From Streptomyces profundus (GTDB lineage Bacteria > Actinomycetota > Actinomycetes > Streptomycetales > Streptomycetaceae), in assembly GCF_020740535.1 (NCBI RefSeq), contig NZ_CP082362.1:62001-126000 (forward strand): DNA of 64,000 nt, given 5' to 3'. Positions 25,330 to 33,829 of this stretch are shown one piece after another. Numbering within the stretch: the stretch's first letter is position 1; each line of letters starts with the position of its first letter. The notes under the pieces were generated by a model. The model was not told where the DNA came from. It ran no database searches and saw only the letters and a list, made by a program, of their open reading frames with translations. The position numbers and the translations under genes were made by a program.

Positions 25330-26480
25330 CGCTCGGGCTCCTGGCGGCGGCTGGCGGTCAACGCGGCGCGCAGCGCGGCGCGTTCGGCCCGGTCGGGCCC
25401 CTGGCCGCCCCGGACGTGGGCGACGAAGTCCTCGACGATCTGTTGGTCGGTGCGCCCGCCGAGCCGCTCGGCGTAGGAGGCGGGGCCCCGGTCCGCGGGG
25501 CGTTCGGGCGCGAAGACCAGGCTGACGGTGTGGGGGAACCGGCCGAGGAGGCGGGCCATGGGCTCCTCCGGGCGGGCCGGGTCGGTGAGGGTGGCCTCCA
25601 CCCAGGAGTCCTCCCGGTCGCTCAACTCCGGTGCGGTGAGGAGGTGTTCCAGCGGGCCCCGGAGGCGGGCCAGCGGCCGGGGGACGGGCCAGTCGAGGCG
25701 GTCGGCCCGCACCGCTCCCGCCGCGTCGAGGTCGACCAGCCACATGCTCTTGCGGTGGCCGGCCTCGGAGAAGGAGTAGGCCAGGGGGGAGCCGGAGTAG
25801 CGGACCCGGTCGGTGAGGGTCTGGCAGCCGTGCAGATGGCCGAGCGCGGCGTAGTGGACGCCGGCGAAGGTGTCCACGGGCACCGACTGGACGCCGCCGA
25901 CGGTGATGTCCCGTTCGCTGTCGGAGGGTTGGCCGCCGGTCACGAAGGCGTGGGCCAGCACCACGCAGCGGGTGCCGGCGGGGCGGGTGGCCAGATCGGC
26001 GCGGACCCGCTCCATCGCGGCGCCGAGCACGGCGGCGTGCCGGGGTTTGGCGACGCCGAACGACTCGCGGACCAGGGTGGGTTCGAGATAGGGCAGGCCG
26101 TAGAGCGCGACCTCGCCGTGCGCGTCGTGGAGCAGCGCGGGGGTGGCGCAGTCCTCGGGGCGGGTGCGCAGATGGATGCCGGCGCGCTCCAGCAGCCGGC
26201 CGCCGACGCCCAGGCGGTGCGGCGAGTCGTGGTTCCCGGAGATCATCACCGTGGGCACGCCGTGCGCGGCGAGCCGGTGCAGCGTGTCGTCGAAGAGCCG
26301 CACGGCGGAGAGCGGGGGCACGGCGCGGTCGTAGATGTCCCCGGCGACCAGCACCGCGTCGACCCGTTCGGCGACGGCGGTCTCCACCAGGTGGTCGAGG
26401 AACGCCTCCTGGTGCGCGAGGAGGCCGACCCGGTGGAAGGAGCGGCCCAGATGCCAGTCCGAGGTGTGCAGCAGCCGCAC
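25326..26480 (-). CDS. sbcD: Exonuclease SbcD, Mre11-type nuclease subunit
   Basis: 384 residues with all metallophosphoesterase motifs: TSDWHLGR (Asp8, His10), AGDIYDR, SGNHDSPHR, a histidine in LAHAFVTGG and GHLHGCQ. These bind two Mn ions for 3'-5' exonuclease and hairpin endonuclease activity. First gene of the sbcDC operon, linked to sbcC by TTGA. Starts at ATG 26480, beginning RLLHTSDWHLG as in homologues. sbcDC suppresses long palindromes in vivo, relevant to the many inverted repeats in this window, though that is general knowledge. Confidence 0.96.
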   Translation of the reverse strand: MRLLHTSDWHLGRSFHRVGLLAHQEAFLDHLVETAVAERVDAVLVAGDIYDRAVPPLSAVRLFDDTLHRLAAHGVPTVMISGNHDSPHRLGVGGRLLERAGIHLRTRPEDCATPALLHDAHGEVALYGLPYLEPTLVRESFGVAKPRHAAVLGAAMERVRADLATRPAGTRCVVLAHAFVTGGQPSDSERDITVGGVQSVPVDTFAGVHYAALGHLHGCQTLTDRVRYSGSPLAYSFSEAGHRKSMWLVDLDAAGAVRADRLDWPVPRPLARLRGPLEHLLTAPELSDREDSWVEATLTDPARPEEPMARLLGRFPHTVSLVFAPERPADRGPASYAERLGGRTDQQIVEDFVAHVRGGQGPDRAERAALRAALTASRRQEPER

Positions 26481-26594
26481 CGTCGCGCCACCTCCCGTCG
26501 GTCACCGGGCCGGCCCCGGTGGGATGTCACTCAGTGTGCCACCGGGGTCCGACAGTGGTGCGCGCGGGCCGAACGACGGGGGTGGTCAGGGGGG

Positions 26595-28604
26595 TCAGGG
26601 CGTCCAGTCGCCCAGCCAGCGTTCGGCGGTGTGGTCGGCGGCCTCCTCGTCCGTCAGCTGCGGCCGGTCCTCGCCGGCGTCGCCGGAGCCGGGGCCGCCG
26701 TTGCGGTACTCGGCGAAGCGGGCGCCCTGCCAGGGGAAGCCGCTCATGTCGGTCCAGGGCGCGGTGCGGACGGCCGGGCCCAACTCGCTGTCCCTGACGA
26801 CGGTCTGCGGGTGCAGCGCGGCGTCGCCGCCGGCGTACCAGGGGCGTCCGAGGTGGAAGGTGCCCGCGTCCACGTCGCCGGTGATCCGGCTGTCGGTGAT
26901 CAGGAACCCGGCGTGCTCGGCGACGGTGGAGGGCGCGGTGACATAGCCGCCGGACGAGCCGTCGGGGCGGGTGGTCACCTCGATGTCGGTGTCGCTGATC
27001 ACGGCGGTGGCGCGGCCGAAGACGAAGTCGACGTTGCCCCTGACGACCGATCCGGTCAGCAGTACGCGCCCCTCGACGCCCTTGCTCCTGGTGTCCAACA
27101 GCAGGGTGTCCTGGTCGCCTTCGGCCACGATGTCGCTCAGCAGCACCCGGTCGGCCGCCGTGCGCAGGGCGACGGCCTGGTGGCCCGGCTGGTCGGCGTG
27201 GGCGAGTTCGTCGAAGTCGTTGGCGAAGGTGAGGCGGTGGGCCTGGAAGTCGTCGGCCTCGACGGTGAAGGTGGCGCTGCCGGAGGTGCCGTAGGTGCCG
27301 CCGTCCGGCCGTTCGGTGCCGGCCGAGTTGTCGTAGACGACGGTGACGTCGGCGGCCGAGTCGCCGAGGCCGACCAGCCGCAGGTGCGGCCGGTCCCGGG
27401 GCACGAGCACGGTCTCGCGGTAGACGCCCGGCTGGACGCCGATGGTGAACGGGGCGTCGCTGTCCGGCGGCACGGCGGCGACGGCCGAGGCCACGGTGGT
27501 GTGGTCGCCGCTGCCGTCGGCGGCCACCACCAGATCGGGCTCGTCGGCGACGGGCACGGTGGTGCCGAGGTCGGCCCTGGGGCCGGTGCCGGCGCGCAGC
27601 AGGGCGGGGACGTCCTCGGCCGGGTCGAGGGTGTAGTCGTAGAACGCGCCGGGGTCGAAGCCCTCGCCCTGGGTCTCGGCCCTTCCGGTGGTGTTCCGCA
27701 ACACGCTGCCGCGTTCGACGAGTTGGGCGTCCGGGTCGGGGAAGTAGGGGTCGTGCACGTTCTCGAAGTAGCTGTTCTCCAGCACCATGTTGGTGGCGCC
27801 GCGCGCCCAGTTGCCGTAGGCGGTCTCCACCTCGCCGGCCGGATCGTCCTGGAGGTAGTTGTTGTAGAGGTGGGCGTGCGCGATGTTGTCGGCGGACGGG
27901 TTGCGCTGCTGGGTCTCGTGGAACCAGTTGTGGTGGATGGTGATGTCGGCCGTCACGTTCTCCGTCCAGCCGATGCCGAACGCCTTGTTGTGCTGGCTGA
28001 GCTTGTTCCAGGACACGGTGAGGTAGGTGGTGTCCTTGCGGCTGTCGATCAGCCCGTCCTCCATGCGGGTCAGGTGGTTGTGGTCGATCCAGACGTGGTG
28101 GGCGCCGTCCAGTTGGATGGCGTCCCAGTCGTTCTCCTTGCCGTCCCACTCGCCGTCGTAGGTGTCGCGGATGGTGAGGTTGCGGATGATGACGTTGTGC
28201 ACGCCCTCGCCGAGGAAGAAGCCACCCTCGACGATCTCGCCGGCGGTGCCGACGCCGACGATGGTCTTGTCGGAGGCGACGCGGATCTCGGTGCCCTTGT
28301 CGGCCAGGGTGATGGGCCCGGCGACCTGGATGGTGTAGGGCTCCTCAGCGGTGGCGTAGCGGACCAGTTCCTCCTCGGTGGTGACGGTGACGGTCTCGCC
28401 GTCCCGGCCGCCGTAGGTGCCGTTCTGGCCGAGGGCGTCGACGGAGGCGAAGCCGTCCGCCTCGGCCGGCCAGGCGGTGGGCAGGGCGGGGGCGGCGCTG
28501 GCCTGTTCGCCGACCGTGCCGACGGCGACCAGGCCGCCGCCGAGCACGGTGAGCGCGGCGAACAGGGTGAGCGGGCGGCGTCGGCGCTGGATGTGGGGAG
28601 TCAA
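26595..28604 (-). CDS. Secreted bifunctional pectate lyase (PL1) - pectin methylesterase (CE8)
   Basis: 669 residues. A signal peptide (RRRRPLTLFAALTVLGGGLVA) ends near 38. Residues 45-350 form a PL1 beta-helix: NDWDAIQLDGAHHVWIDH, calcium-ligand Asp residues, and the catalytic Arg near 233 in ETQQRNPSADN. Residues 355-640 are a pectinesterase: GDQDTLLLD (Gln/Asp near 495), GNVDFVFGRA (Asp near 526) and LGRPWY (Arg near 583). All catalytic residues of both halves are present. The esterase would remove methyl groups so the lyase can cut. The only start giving the signal peptide is TTG at 28604, an unusual codon that may keep synthesis low. A GGGGG/CCCCC hairpin precedes it. Confidence 0.9.
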   Translation of the reverse strand: MTPHIQRRRRPLTLFAALTVLGGGLVAVGTVGEQASAAPALPTAWPAEADGFASVDALGQNGTYGGRDGETVTVTTEEELVRYATAEEPYTIQVAGPITLADKGTEIRVASDKTIVGVGTAGEIVEGGFFLGEGVHNVIIRNLTIRDTYDGEWDGKENDWDAIQLDGAHHVWIDHNHLTRMEDGLIDSRKDTTYLTVSWNKLSQHNKAFGIGWTENVTADITIHHNWFHETQQRNPSADNIAHAHLYNNYLQDDPAGEVETAYGNWARGATNMVLENSYFENVHDPYFPDPDAQLVERGSVLRNTTGRAETQGEGFDPGAFYDYTLDPAEDVPALLRAGTGPRADLGTTVPVADEPDLVVAADGSGDHTTVASAVAAVPPDSDAPFTIGVQPGVYRETVLVPRDRPHLRLVGLGDSAADVTVVYDNSAGTERPDGGTYGTSGSATFTVEADDFQAHRLTFANDFDELAHADQPGHQAVALRTAADRVLLSDIVAEGDQDTLLLDTRSKGVEGRVLLTGSVVRGNVDFVFGRATAVISDTDIEVTTRPDGSSGGYVTAPSTVAEHAGFLITDSRITGDVDAGTFHLGRPWYAGGDAALHPQTVVRDSELGPAVRTAPWTDMSGFPWQGARFAEYRNGGPGSGDAGEDRPQLTDEEAADHTAERWLGDWTP

Positions 28605-28691
28605 CGGCGGTCCAATCTCGCGTGGGGGAACTCCCCCCCTGGTGGCCGCCGAACCGCCGAAGGTTGCCGCCGGTGTCCCTCGTCCGCCGCC

Positions 28692-29324
28692 CTACTCGAC
28701 GCGCAGCGCCGCGAGTTGCTCGGCGAACGGGGTGACCGCCGCCTCCTCCTCGCCGCTTTCGATCGCCGGGGGCGCGGCGCCGGCCAGCGCGGCGAGTTCG
28801 CGGGCGGCGCGGTCGATCCGGGTGGGCAGGGTGTCGGTCAGCGGGTCGCCGTTCCCGCCCCAGTCCTCGGCCGCCGCGAACACCGCCGTCGGGACGACGG
28901 TGGTCCGCAGATGGGCGAAGAGGGGGCGCATCGCGTACTCCAGGGCCAGCGAGTGCCGCGCCGTGCCGCCGGTGGCGGCGATCAGCACCGGCTTGCCGAC
29001 CAGCGAGGCGGGTTCGAACAGGTCGAAGAACGACTTGAACAGCCCGCTGTAGGAGGCGGCGAAGACGGGCGTCACCGCGATCACGGCGTCCGCCGACAGC
29101 ACGGCGTCGACGGCCGCGCGCAGCGGGGGCGCGGGAAAGCCGGTGACCAGGTTGCCCGCGATGTCGGTGGCCAGGTCGCGGAGTTCGACGACCCGGGTCT
29201 CCGTCTCCCGCTCGTCGCCCGTCAGATGGCGGCCGGTCGCCTCGGCGAGCCGGTCGGCCAGCAGGCGGGTGGACGAGGGCTGGCTGAGCCCGGCCGAGAC
29301 CACCACCAGGTTCCGCGACGTCAT
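28692..29324 (-). CDS. NADPH-dependent FMN reductase (CE1759-type)
   Basis: 210 residues, flavodoxin-like. The FMN phosphate loop is SAGLSQPSSTRLLAD near residue 10, and VTPVFAASYSGLFKSFFDLF and AATGGTARHSLALEY are conserved in the CE1759 group. It supplies reduced flavin. It follows the LLM-class monooxygenase by 71 bp, the standard two-component pair CE1758/CE1759 in actinobacteria. ATG 29324 is preceded by AAGGAG. The C-terminal Glu-rich stretch is variable. Confidence 0.92.
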   Translation of the reverse strand: MTSRNLVVVSAGLSQPSSTRLLADRLAEATGRHLTGDERETETRVVELRDLATDIAGNLVTGFPAPPLRAAVDAVLSADAVIAVTPVFAASYSGLFKSFFDLFEPASLVGKPVLIAATGGTARHSLALEYAMRPLFAHLRTTVVPTAVFAAAEDWGGNGDPLTDTLPTRIDRAARELAALAGAAPPAIESGEEEAAVTPFAEQLAALRVE

Positions 29325-29395
29325 GATGCCTGACTCCTTGTCGATAGGTCGCCGTTCCTGGACGGCGTCGGGTGCGGGAACGTCCGGCCGTCCGC

Positions 29396-30493
29396 TCAGG
29401 CCGGGCTGGCGGCGGCGTCCTGGCGCGCCCTGGCGACCCGCGCCTCGTGGGTGGGCCCCTGGGGCACGTCGGCCGGACGCCCTGCGGCGAACTCGCGGCG
29501 CAGCACGGGGACGATCTCCTCGCCGAGGAGGTCGAGCTGCTCCAGCACGGTCTTCAGCGGCAGCCCGGCGTGGTCCATCAGGAACAGCTGGCGCTGGTAG
29601 TCGCCGAAGGACTCCCGGAAGGCGAGCGTCTTCTCGATCGCCTCCTGCGGGCTGCCCACGGTCAGCGGGGTCTGCTCGGTGAACTCCTCCAACGAGGGGC
29701 CGTGCCCGTAGACCGGCGCGTTGTCGAAGTACGGGCGGAACTCGCGGACCGCGTCCTGGGAGTTCTTCCGGACGAACAGCTGCCCGCCCAGGCCGACCAT
29801 CGCCTGCTCGGGGGTGCCGTGCCCGTAGTGGGCGTAGCGCTCGCGGTAGAGGCCGATCAGCTGCTGGAAGTGCTCCTTGGGCCAGAAGATGTTGTTGGCG
29901 AAGAAGCCGTCGCCGTAGTAGGCGGCCTGTTCGGCGATCTCCGGGCTGCGGATGGAGCCGTGCCAGACGAACGGCGGCACGCCGTCCAGCGGCCTGGGCG
30001 TGGCGGTGAAGCTCTGGAGCGGGCTGCGGAAGCGGCCCTTCCAGTCCACCACGTCCTCGCGCCACAGCTGGTGCAGTAGCGCGTAGTTCTCGATGGCCAG
30101 CGGGATGCCCTGGCGGATGTCCTGGCCGAACCAGGGGTAGACGGGCCCGGTGTTGCCCCGGCCGAGCATCAGGTCCACCCGGCCGTCGGCCAGGTGCTGG
30201 AGCATCGCGAAGTCCTCGGCGATCTTCACCGGGTCGTTGGTGGTGATCAGCGTGGTGGAGGTGGAGAGGATGAGCCGCTCGGTGCGCGCCGCGATCCACC
30301 CCAGCAGGGTGGTGGGCGACGAGGGGACGAACGGCGGGTTGTGGTGCTCGCCGGTGGCGAACACGTCCAGGCCGACCTCCTCGGCCTTCTGCGCGATGGC
30401 CACCATCGCCTTGATCCGCTCGTGCTCGGACGGCGTCCTGCCGGTGGTCGGGTCGGGGGTCACATCACCGACGGTGAAGACTCCGAACTGCAT
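29396..30493 (-). CDS. LLM-class flavin-dependent oxidoreductase (CE1758-type)
   Basis: 365 residues, luciferase-like TIM barrel. Motifs include GLDVFATGEHHNPPFVPSSP, LSTSTTLITTNDPVKIAEDF and VDLMLGRGNTGPVYPWFG. Such enzymes use FMNH2 and oxygen to oxidise a small substrate; reduced flavin would come from the reductase encoded next. Start ATG 30493 has GAGGTGGGTG in front. A perfect inverted repeat AGTTGA-CCGT-TCAACT overlaps the promoter region at 30510-30525. Substrate unknown. Confidence 0.93.
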   Translation of the reverse strand: MQFGVFTVGDVTPDPTTGRTPSEHERIKAMVAIAQKAEEVGLDVFATGEHHNPPFVPSSPTTLLGWIAARTERLILSTSTTLITTNDPVKIAEDFAMLQHLADGRVDLMLGRGNTGPVYPWFGQDIRQGIPLAIENYALLHQLWREDVVDWKGRFRSPLQSFTATPRPLDGVPPFVWHGSIRSPEIAEQAAYYGDGFFANNIFWPKEHFQQLIGLYRERYAHYGHGTPEQAMVGLGGQLFVRKNSQDAVREFRPYFDNAPVYGHGPSLEEFTEQTPLTVGSPQEAIEKTLAFRESFGDYQRQLFLMDHAGLPLKTVLEQLDLLGEEIVPVLRREFAAGRPADVPQGPTHEARVARARQDAAASPA

Positions 30494-30509
30494 CGCACCC
30501 ACCTCACTT

Positions 30510-30525
30510 AGTTGACCGTTCAACT
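30510..30525. promoter_or_regulatory. Inverted repeat operator before the flavin oxidoreductase pair
   Basis: AGTTGA-CCGT-TCAACT, 6-bp arms in an AT-rich patch, 17 bp upstream of the LLM start. Its position implies repression by a dimeric regulator; no dedicated regulator gene is adjacent. Confidence 0.55.
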
Positions 30526-30605
30526 TATCTGGGCAACCGTATCCCCTGCCGGACTATTCCGGACGACCGAGTACCCCCTTTGGCCCGGACCCCGGCTTCC
30601 TCGGC

Positions 30606-31232
30606 TCAGACCGCGTCCGTCGTGTCCGCCCCCAGCTCCAGCCGGGCGGCGCCCGCCGTGGCCCCGGCCAGCCAGGAGGCGAAGGAGTCGAGGTCGCCGG
30701 CCGGCAGCGCGAGCGCGATGGCGACCTCGGCGCCATAGGAGACGGAGCGCACCTGATGGCCCAGCGCCCGCAGCTCGTTCTCCAGCCGGCCGGCCCGACC
30801 GTGGTCCACGGTGACCAGCGCGGACCGCAGCCGGCGCCTGGTGACCGTGCCCTGGGCGTCCAGGGCGGCGCCGACCGCGCCGCCGTAGGCACGGATCAAC
30901 CCGCCGGCGCCCAGCTTGGTACCGCCGAAGTACCGGGTCACCACCGCGACCACACAGCGCACCTCGCGCCGCAGCAGCATGCCCAGCATGGGCTGACCCG
31001 CCGTACCGCCCGGCTCCCCGTCGTCAAAGGCGCGCCGCACGGAGGCATCGGCACCGATCACATAGGCATAGCAGTGGTGACTGGCTGTGGGGTGCCGCTC
31101 CCTGATCCGCCCGACGAACCGCTGGGCGTCCTCCTCGGTGGGGGCCGGCGCCAGGGCGCACAGGAAGCGCGAACGGTTGACCTCGGTCTCGTGCTCACCC
31201 TCGGCGGCCACCGTCAGATAGTGGTCAGGCAT
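30606..31232 (-). CDS. YigZ/IMPACT-family protein
   Basis: 208 residues. The N-terminal UPF0029 domain shows NRSRFLCALAPAPTEEDA, HPTASHHCYAYVIG, DDGEPGGTAGQPMLGML and the highly conserved VVTRYFGGTKLGAGGLIRAYGG; a DUF1949 ferredoxin-like domain follows. The family is related to the eukaryotic translation regulator IMPACT and probably binds RNA or a translation factor; the bacterial role is not settled. Divergent from the CoA-binding protein gene. Confidence 0.93.
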   Translation of the reverse strand: MPDHYLTVAAEGEHETEVNRSRFLCALAPAPTEEDAQRFVGRIRERHPTASHHCYAYVIGADASVRRAFDDGEPGGTAGQPMLGMLLRREVRCVVAVVTRYFGGTKLGAGGLIRAYGGAVGAALDAQGTVTRRRLRSALVTVDHGRAGRLENELRALGHQVRSVSYGAEVAIALALPAGDLDSFASWLAGATAGAARLELGADTTDAV

Positions 31233-31295
31233 CCGCCAAGACTAGGGACTCGGCGGTCGGGGAATGCGGCCGGTGGGCGCCGCCGTTGAGCGGGC

Positions 31296-31709
31296 ATGTA
31301 CGGAGACCAGGAAACCGTCCGCAGGATTCTGACCGAGACCGGCCCCACCTGGGCCGTCGTGGGGCTGTCCGACAATCCGGCGCGCGCCGCCTACGGGGTG
31401 GCCACCACGCTCCAACGGTTCGGCAAGCGCGTGGTGCCGGTGCACCCCAGGGCCGAGACGGTGCACGGCGAACCCGGCTATGCCACGTTGGCCGACATCC
31501 CGTTCCCGGTGGACGTGGTGGACGTCTTCGTGAACAGCGCGCTCGCCGGGGAGGTCGCCGACCAGGCCGTGGCCATCGGCGCCAGGGCCGTGTGGTTCCA
31601 GCTCGGCGTGCTCGACGAGGCCGCCTACGCCCGCACCCTGGCGGCCGGCCTGGAGATGGTGATGGACCGCTGCCCGGCGATCGAGCTGGCCGCCCCCGAG
31701 TACCGGTAG
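31296..31709 (+). CDS. CoA-binding domain protein
   Basis: 137 residues, a stand-alone CoA-binding Rossmann domain (YccU type). WAVVGLSDNPARAAYGVATTL near residue 19 binds the nucleotide, and VDVVDVFVNSALAGEVADQAV and ARAVWFQLGV match the family. Cytoplasmic; partners unknown. Ends 22 bp before the convergent GlxA-type regulator stop. Confidence 0.92.
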   Translation: MYGDQETVRRILTETGPTWAVVGLSDNPARAAYGVATTLQRFGKRVVPVHPRAETVHGEPGYATLADIPFPVDVVDVFVNSALAGEVADQAVAIGARAVWFQLGVLDEAAYARTLAAGLEMVMDRCPAIELAAPEYR

Positions 31710-31731
31710 CGCGCGGCCGGCGGGGCGGCGC

Positions 31732-32688
31732 CTACCGGCCGCCGAACGTCCGCCGGTAGGCGCCGGGCGTGACGCCGTAGGCGGTGCGGAAGCGGCGGCG
31801 CAGGTTCACCGCGGACGACAGGCCGACCCGGGTGGCGACGGCCTCCACCGGGAGGTCGGTGCGCTCCAGCAACCCCCGGGCGGCGTCCAGGCGTTGGGCG
31901 AGCAGCCACTGCCCCGGGCTGGTCCCCAGCTGCTCCAGGAAGCGACGCGTCAGGGTGCGCCCCGACAGGCCGGCGCGCGCGGCCAGCGCCTCGACGGTCA
32001 GCGGCGTGCCGAGCCGCGCGACGGCCCACTCCAGCAGCGGCGCGAGCGACGCGTCCGCCCGGGGGCGGGCGTCGTCGGCCCGCACGGCGTACTGGAGTTG
32101 GCTGCCCTCGCGGTGCGGCGGCAGCACCATGCTGCGGGCGATCCGCGCGGCGTACGCCGCGCCGTGGTCGGCGCGGACCAGATGGAGGCAGAGGTCGATG
32201 CCGGCTCCGCTGCCCGCGCTGGTGGCGACATCGCCGTGGTCGACGTAGAGCACGTCCGCGTCCACCGTCACCCGGGGGAAGTCGGCGGCCAGTTGGGCCG
32301 TGCGCCCCCAGTGGGTGGTGGCCGAGCGGCCGTCGAGCAGCCCGGCCCTGGCCAGCACGAAGGCGCCGGTGCAGATCGAGACCAGCCGCGCGCCCCTGGC
32401 GTGCGCGGCGCGCAGCGCGTCGAGGACCTCGGCGGGGACGTCGCCACCGACCGGGTGCCAGCCGGGCACGACGACGGTGTCAGCCTCGCGCAGGGCGTCG
32501 AGGCCGTGCTCGACGACCAGCGCGGGGCCCACCGTGGCCCGCAGCGGACCGGGGCGGCTCGCGCAGACGGAGAAGGCGTAGTGCGGCGTGAGGCCCGGCC
32601 GCTCGACCCCGAAGACCTCGGCCGCACAGGCGAGTTCGAACGGCGACTGCGGCTCGTTGAGCAGCGCGACCACCCGGTGGCTCGTCAT
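31732..32688 (-). CDS. GlxA-type AraC-family regulator (DJ-1/PfpI + HTH)
   Basis: 318 residues. The N-terminal DJ-1/PfpI-like domain (1-170) has the elbow cysteine in SICTGAFVLARAG, followed by ATTHWGRTAQLAADFP and YVDHGDVATSAGSGAGIDL. The C-terminal AraC HTH (about 215-312) shows EALAARAGLSGRTLTRRFLEQLGTSPGQWL and LSSAVNLRRRFRTAYGVTPGAYRR. This architecture typically activates genes for small nitrogenous or sugar metabolites. The start ATG lies 6 nt after a TACATT -10 hexamer, so probably leaderless. Divergent from a cupin gene. Confidence 0.93.
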   Translation of the reverse strand: MTSHRVVALLNEPQSPFELACAAEVFGVERPGLTPHYAFSVCASRPGPLRATVGPALVVEHGLDALREADTVVVPGWHPVGGDVPAEVLDALRAAHARGARLVSICTGAFVLARAGLLDGRSATTHWGRTAQLAADFPRVTVDADVLYVDHGDVATSAGSGAGIDLCLHLVRADHGAAYAARIARSMVLPPHREGSQLQYAVRADDARPRADASLAPLLEWAVARLGTPLTVEALAARAGLSGRTLTRRFLEQLGTSPGQWLLAQRLDAARGLLERTDLPVEAVATRVGLSSAVNLRRRFRTAYGVTPGAYRRTFGGR

Positions 32689-32760
32689 GGCACGAATGTA
32701 CCCGATGATGTCTTTCCAGACTCTGCCGAGCCCGGGTCGCGCCACGGCACCGTGGGGCTC

Positions 32761-33114
32761 ATGACCGAACAGACCGAACAGACCGAACAGCCGACGACCA
32801 CCGCGGGGAAGACCAGCCTCCGGGTCGACGACGTCGAGCCGCTTGAGGTCGCTCCCGGCATCCTGCGCCGCCGGCTGGGCCGCACGCCCTACGCCAGCGG
32901 CTGGTTGATCGACTTCGCCCCTGGCACCGAGTGGCCCGAGGTGGATGTGCACGCCACCGAGGAGCGGTACTTCGTGCTGAGCGGCGAGGTGATCGACGGC
33001 GGCGAGCGGCACGGCCCCGGCACCTATGTCGTCTTCGAGCCCGGCAGCCGCCACCGGCCGCGCACCGAGTTGGGCGCGCGGATGCTCGGCCTCACCGTGC
33101 TGGGCCGGCCGTAG
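32761..33114 (+). CDS. Cupin-domain protein
   Basis: 117 residues, one cupin barrel: WLIDFAPGTEWPEVDVHATEER (in parts DFAPGTEWPEVDVHATEE), YFVLSGEVIDGG, GPGTYVVFEPGSRHRPRTELGA. The N-terminus begins with (Thr-Glu-Gln) three times, encoded by a perfect 9-bp tandem repeat at 32764-32790 that could vary in copy number. Probably a metal-binding isomerase or a sugar-binding stress protein; divergent from the GlxA-type regulator that likely controls it. Confidence 0.85.
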   Translation: MTEQTEQTEQPTTTAGKTSLRVDDVEPLEVAPGILRRRLGRTPYASGWLIDFAPGTEWPEVDVHATEERYFVLSGEVIDGGERHGPGTYVVFEPGSRHRPRTELGARMLGLTVLGRP

Positions 33115-33128
33115 GGACGCGGCGCCGG

Positions 33129-33704
33129 TCAGCCCGGCACCAGGCCGGCGATCAGCAGTCCGGTCAGATGCTCGGCCCTGGCCTCGTCCCGGGTCTGGCC
33201 GCGCAGCCAGGAGGCGGCGCTGATCACGGCGAAGACGTCGTCGGGTGAGACGTCCGCGCCGACCACGCCGGCGGCGCGGGCACGGTCGACCAGCGCGGCG
33301 CCAACCGTGGACATCCGGTGGCAGGCCGCGTGCAGCGCCGAGGTCTCGTCGTCCAGGCTGCCGAGCAGTTGCCCCGCGAGCCCGCTGTAGGTGGCGCCGT
33401 GCGCGGCGACGGCCGTCATCCAGCGGGCCAGCGCCTCCCCGGGCGGGATCGCGGCGTCGGCGAGCAGCGCGTCGCCGAGGGCGTGCACGGCGTCCTGCCG
33501 GTCCTCCAGCAGCGCCAGCAACAGGGCGCGGCGGGAGGGGAAGTGCGCGTAGAGCGTGCCGATGGCGACGCCCGCGCCCCGGGCGACGCGCTCCAGCGAC
33601 GCCTCGGTGCCCTGCTCCTGGAACACGGTCTCCGCCTGGGCGAGCAGCCGGGCGCGGTTGCGCTCCGCATCGGCCCGCCTGCGGCGGGTGGGGGTCTCCG
33701 ACAT
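33129..33704 (-). CDS. TetR-family transcriptional regulator
   Basis: 191 residues. The helix-turn-helix is SLERVARGAGVAIGTLYAHFPSR at about 38-60; the C-terminal effector domain resembles the TetR_C_33 group (AHGATYSGLAGQLLGSLDD). Divergent from an NmrA-like oxidoreductase gene; two CTTGAGGGG direct repeats between them are likely its sites. Typical repressor-enzyme pair for an aldehyde, quinone or drug response. Confidence 0.92.
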   Translation of the reverse strand: MSETPTRRRRADAERNRARLLAQAETVFQEQGTEASLERVARGAGVAIGTLYAHFPSRRALLLALLEDRQDAVHALGDALLADAAIPPGEALARWMTAVAAHGATYSGLAGQLLGSLDDETSALHAACHRMSTVGAALVDRARAAGVVGADVSPDDVFAVISAASWLRGQTRDEARAEHLTGLLIAGLVPG

Positions 33705-33706
33705 AA

Positions 33707-33749
33707 CTTGAGGGGTCCTCGGGTTATTCGTAGGGTGCTTCTTGAGGGG
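33707..33749. promoter_or_regulatory. Direct CTTGAGGGG repeats in the TetR / NmrA-like divergent promoter
   Basis: CTTGAGGGG at 33707-33715 and 33741-33749, 34 bp apart (about three helical turns), each followed by a CTC-rich half (CCTC, CTCTC). Likely TetR binding sites controlling both genes. Confidence 0.5.
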
Positions 33750-33829
33750 CTCTCACTTTATGCCGGTCCGCGCCCCAGGGCTCCCCCATGCCCGGGGAGC
33801 CGGACCGGCGTTGGCCTTCGGGAGGTCGG

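Noticed and set aside
22201..25476. Open frame of 1091 codons on the plus strand over sbcC
   Set aside because: Antisense shadow caused by GC-rich codon bias; composition is Gly/Ala/Val repeats with no family motif, while the minus strand encodes an intact SbcC.
25416..29333. Open frame of 1305 codons on the plus strand over sbcD, pectinase and FMN reductase genes
   Set aside because: Spans three unrelated real genes in antisense; a shadow.
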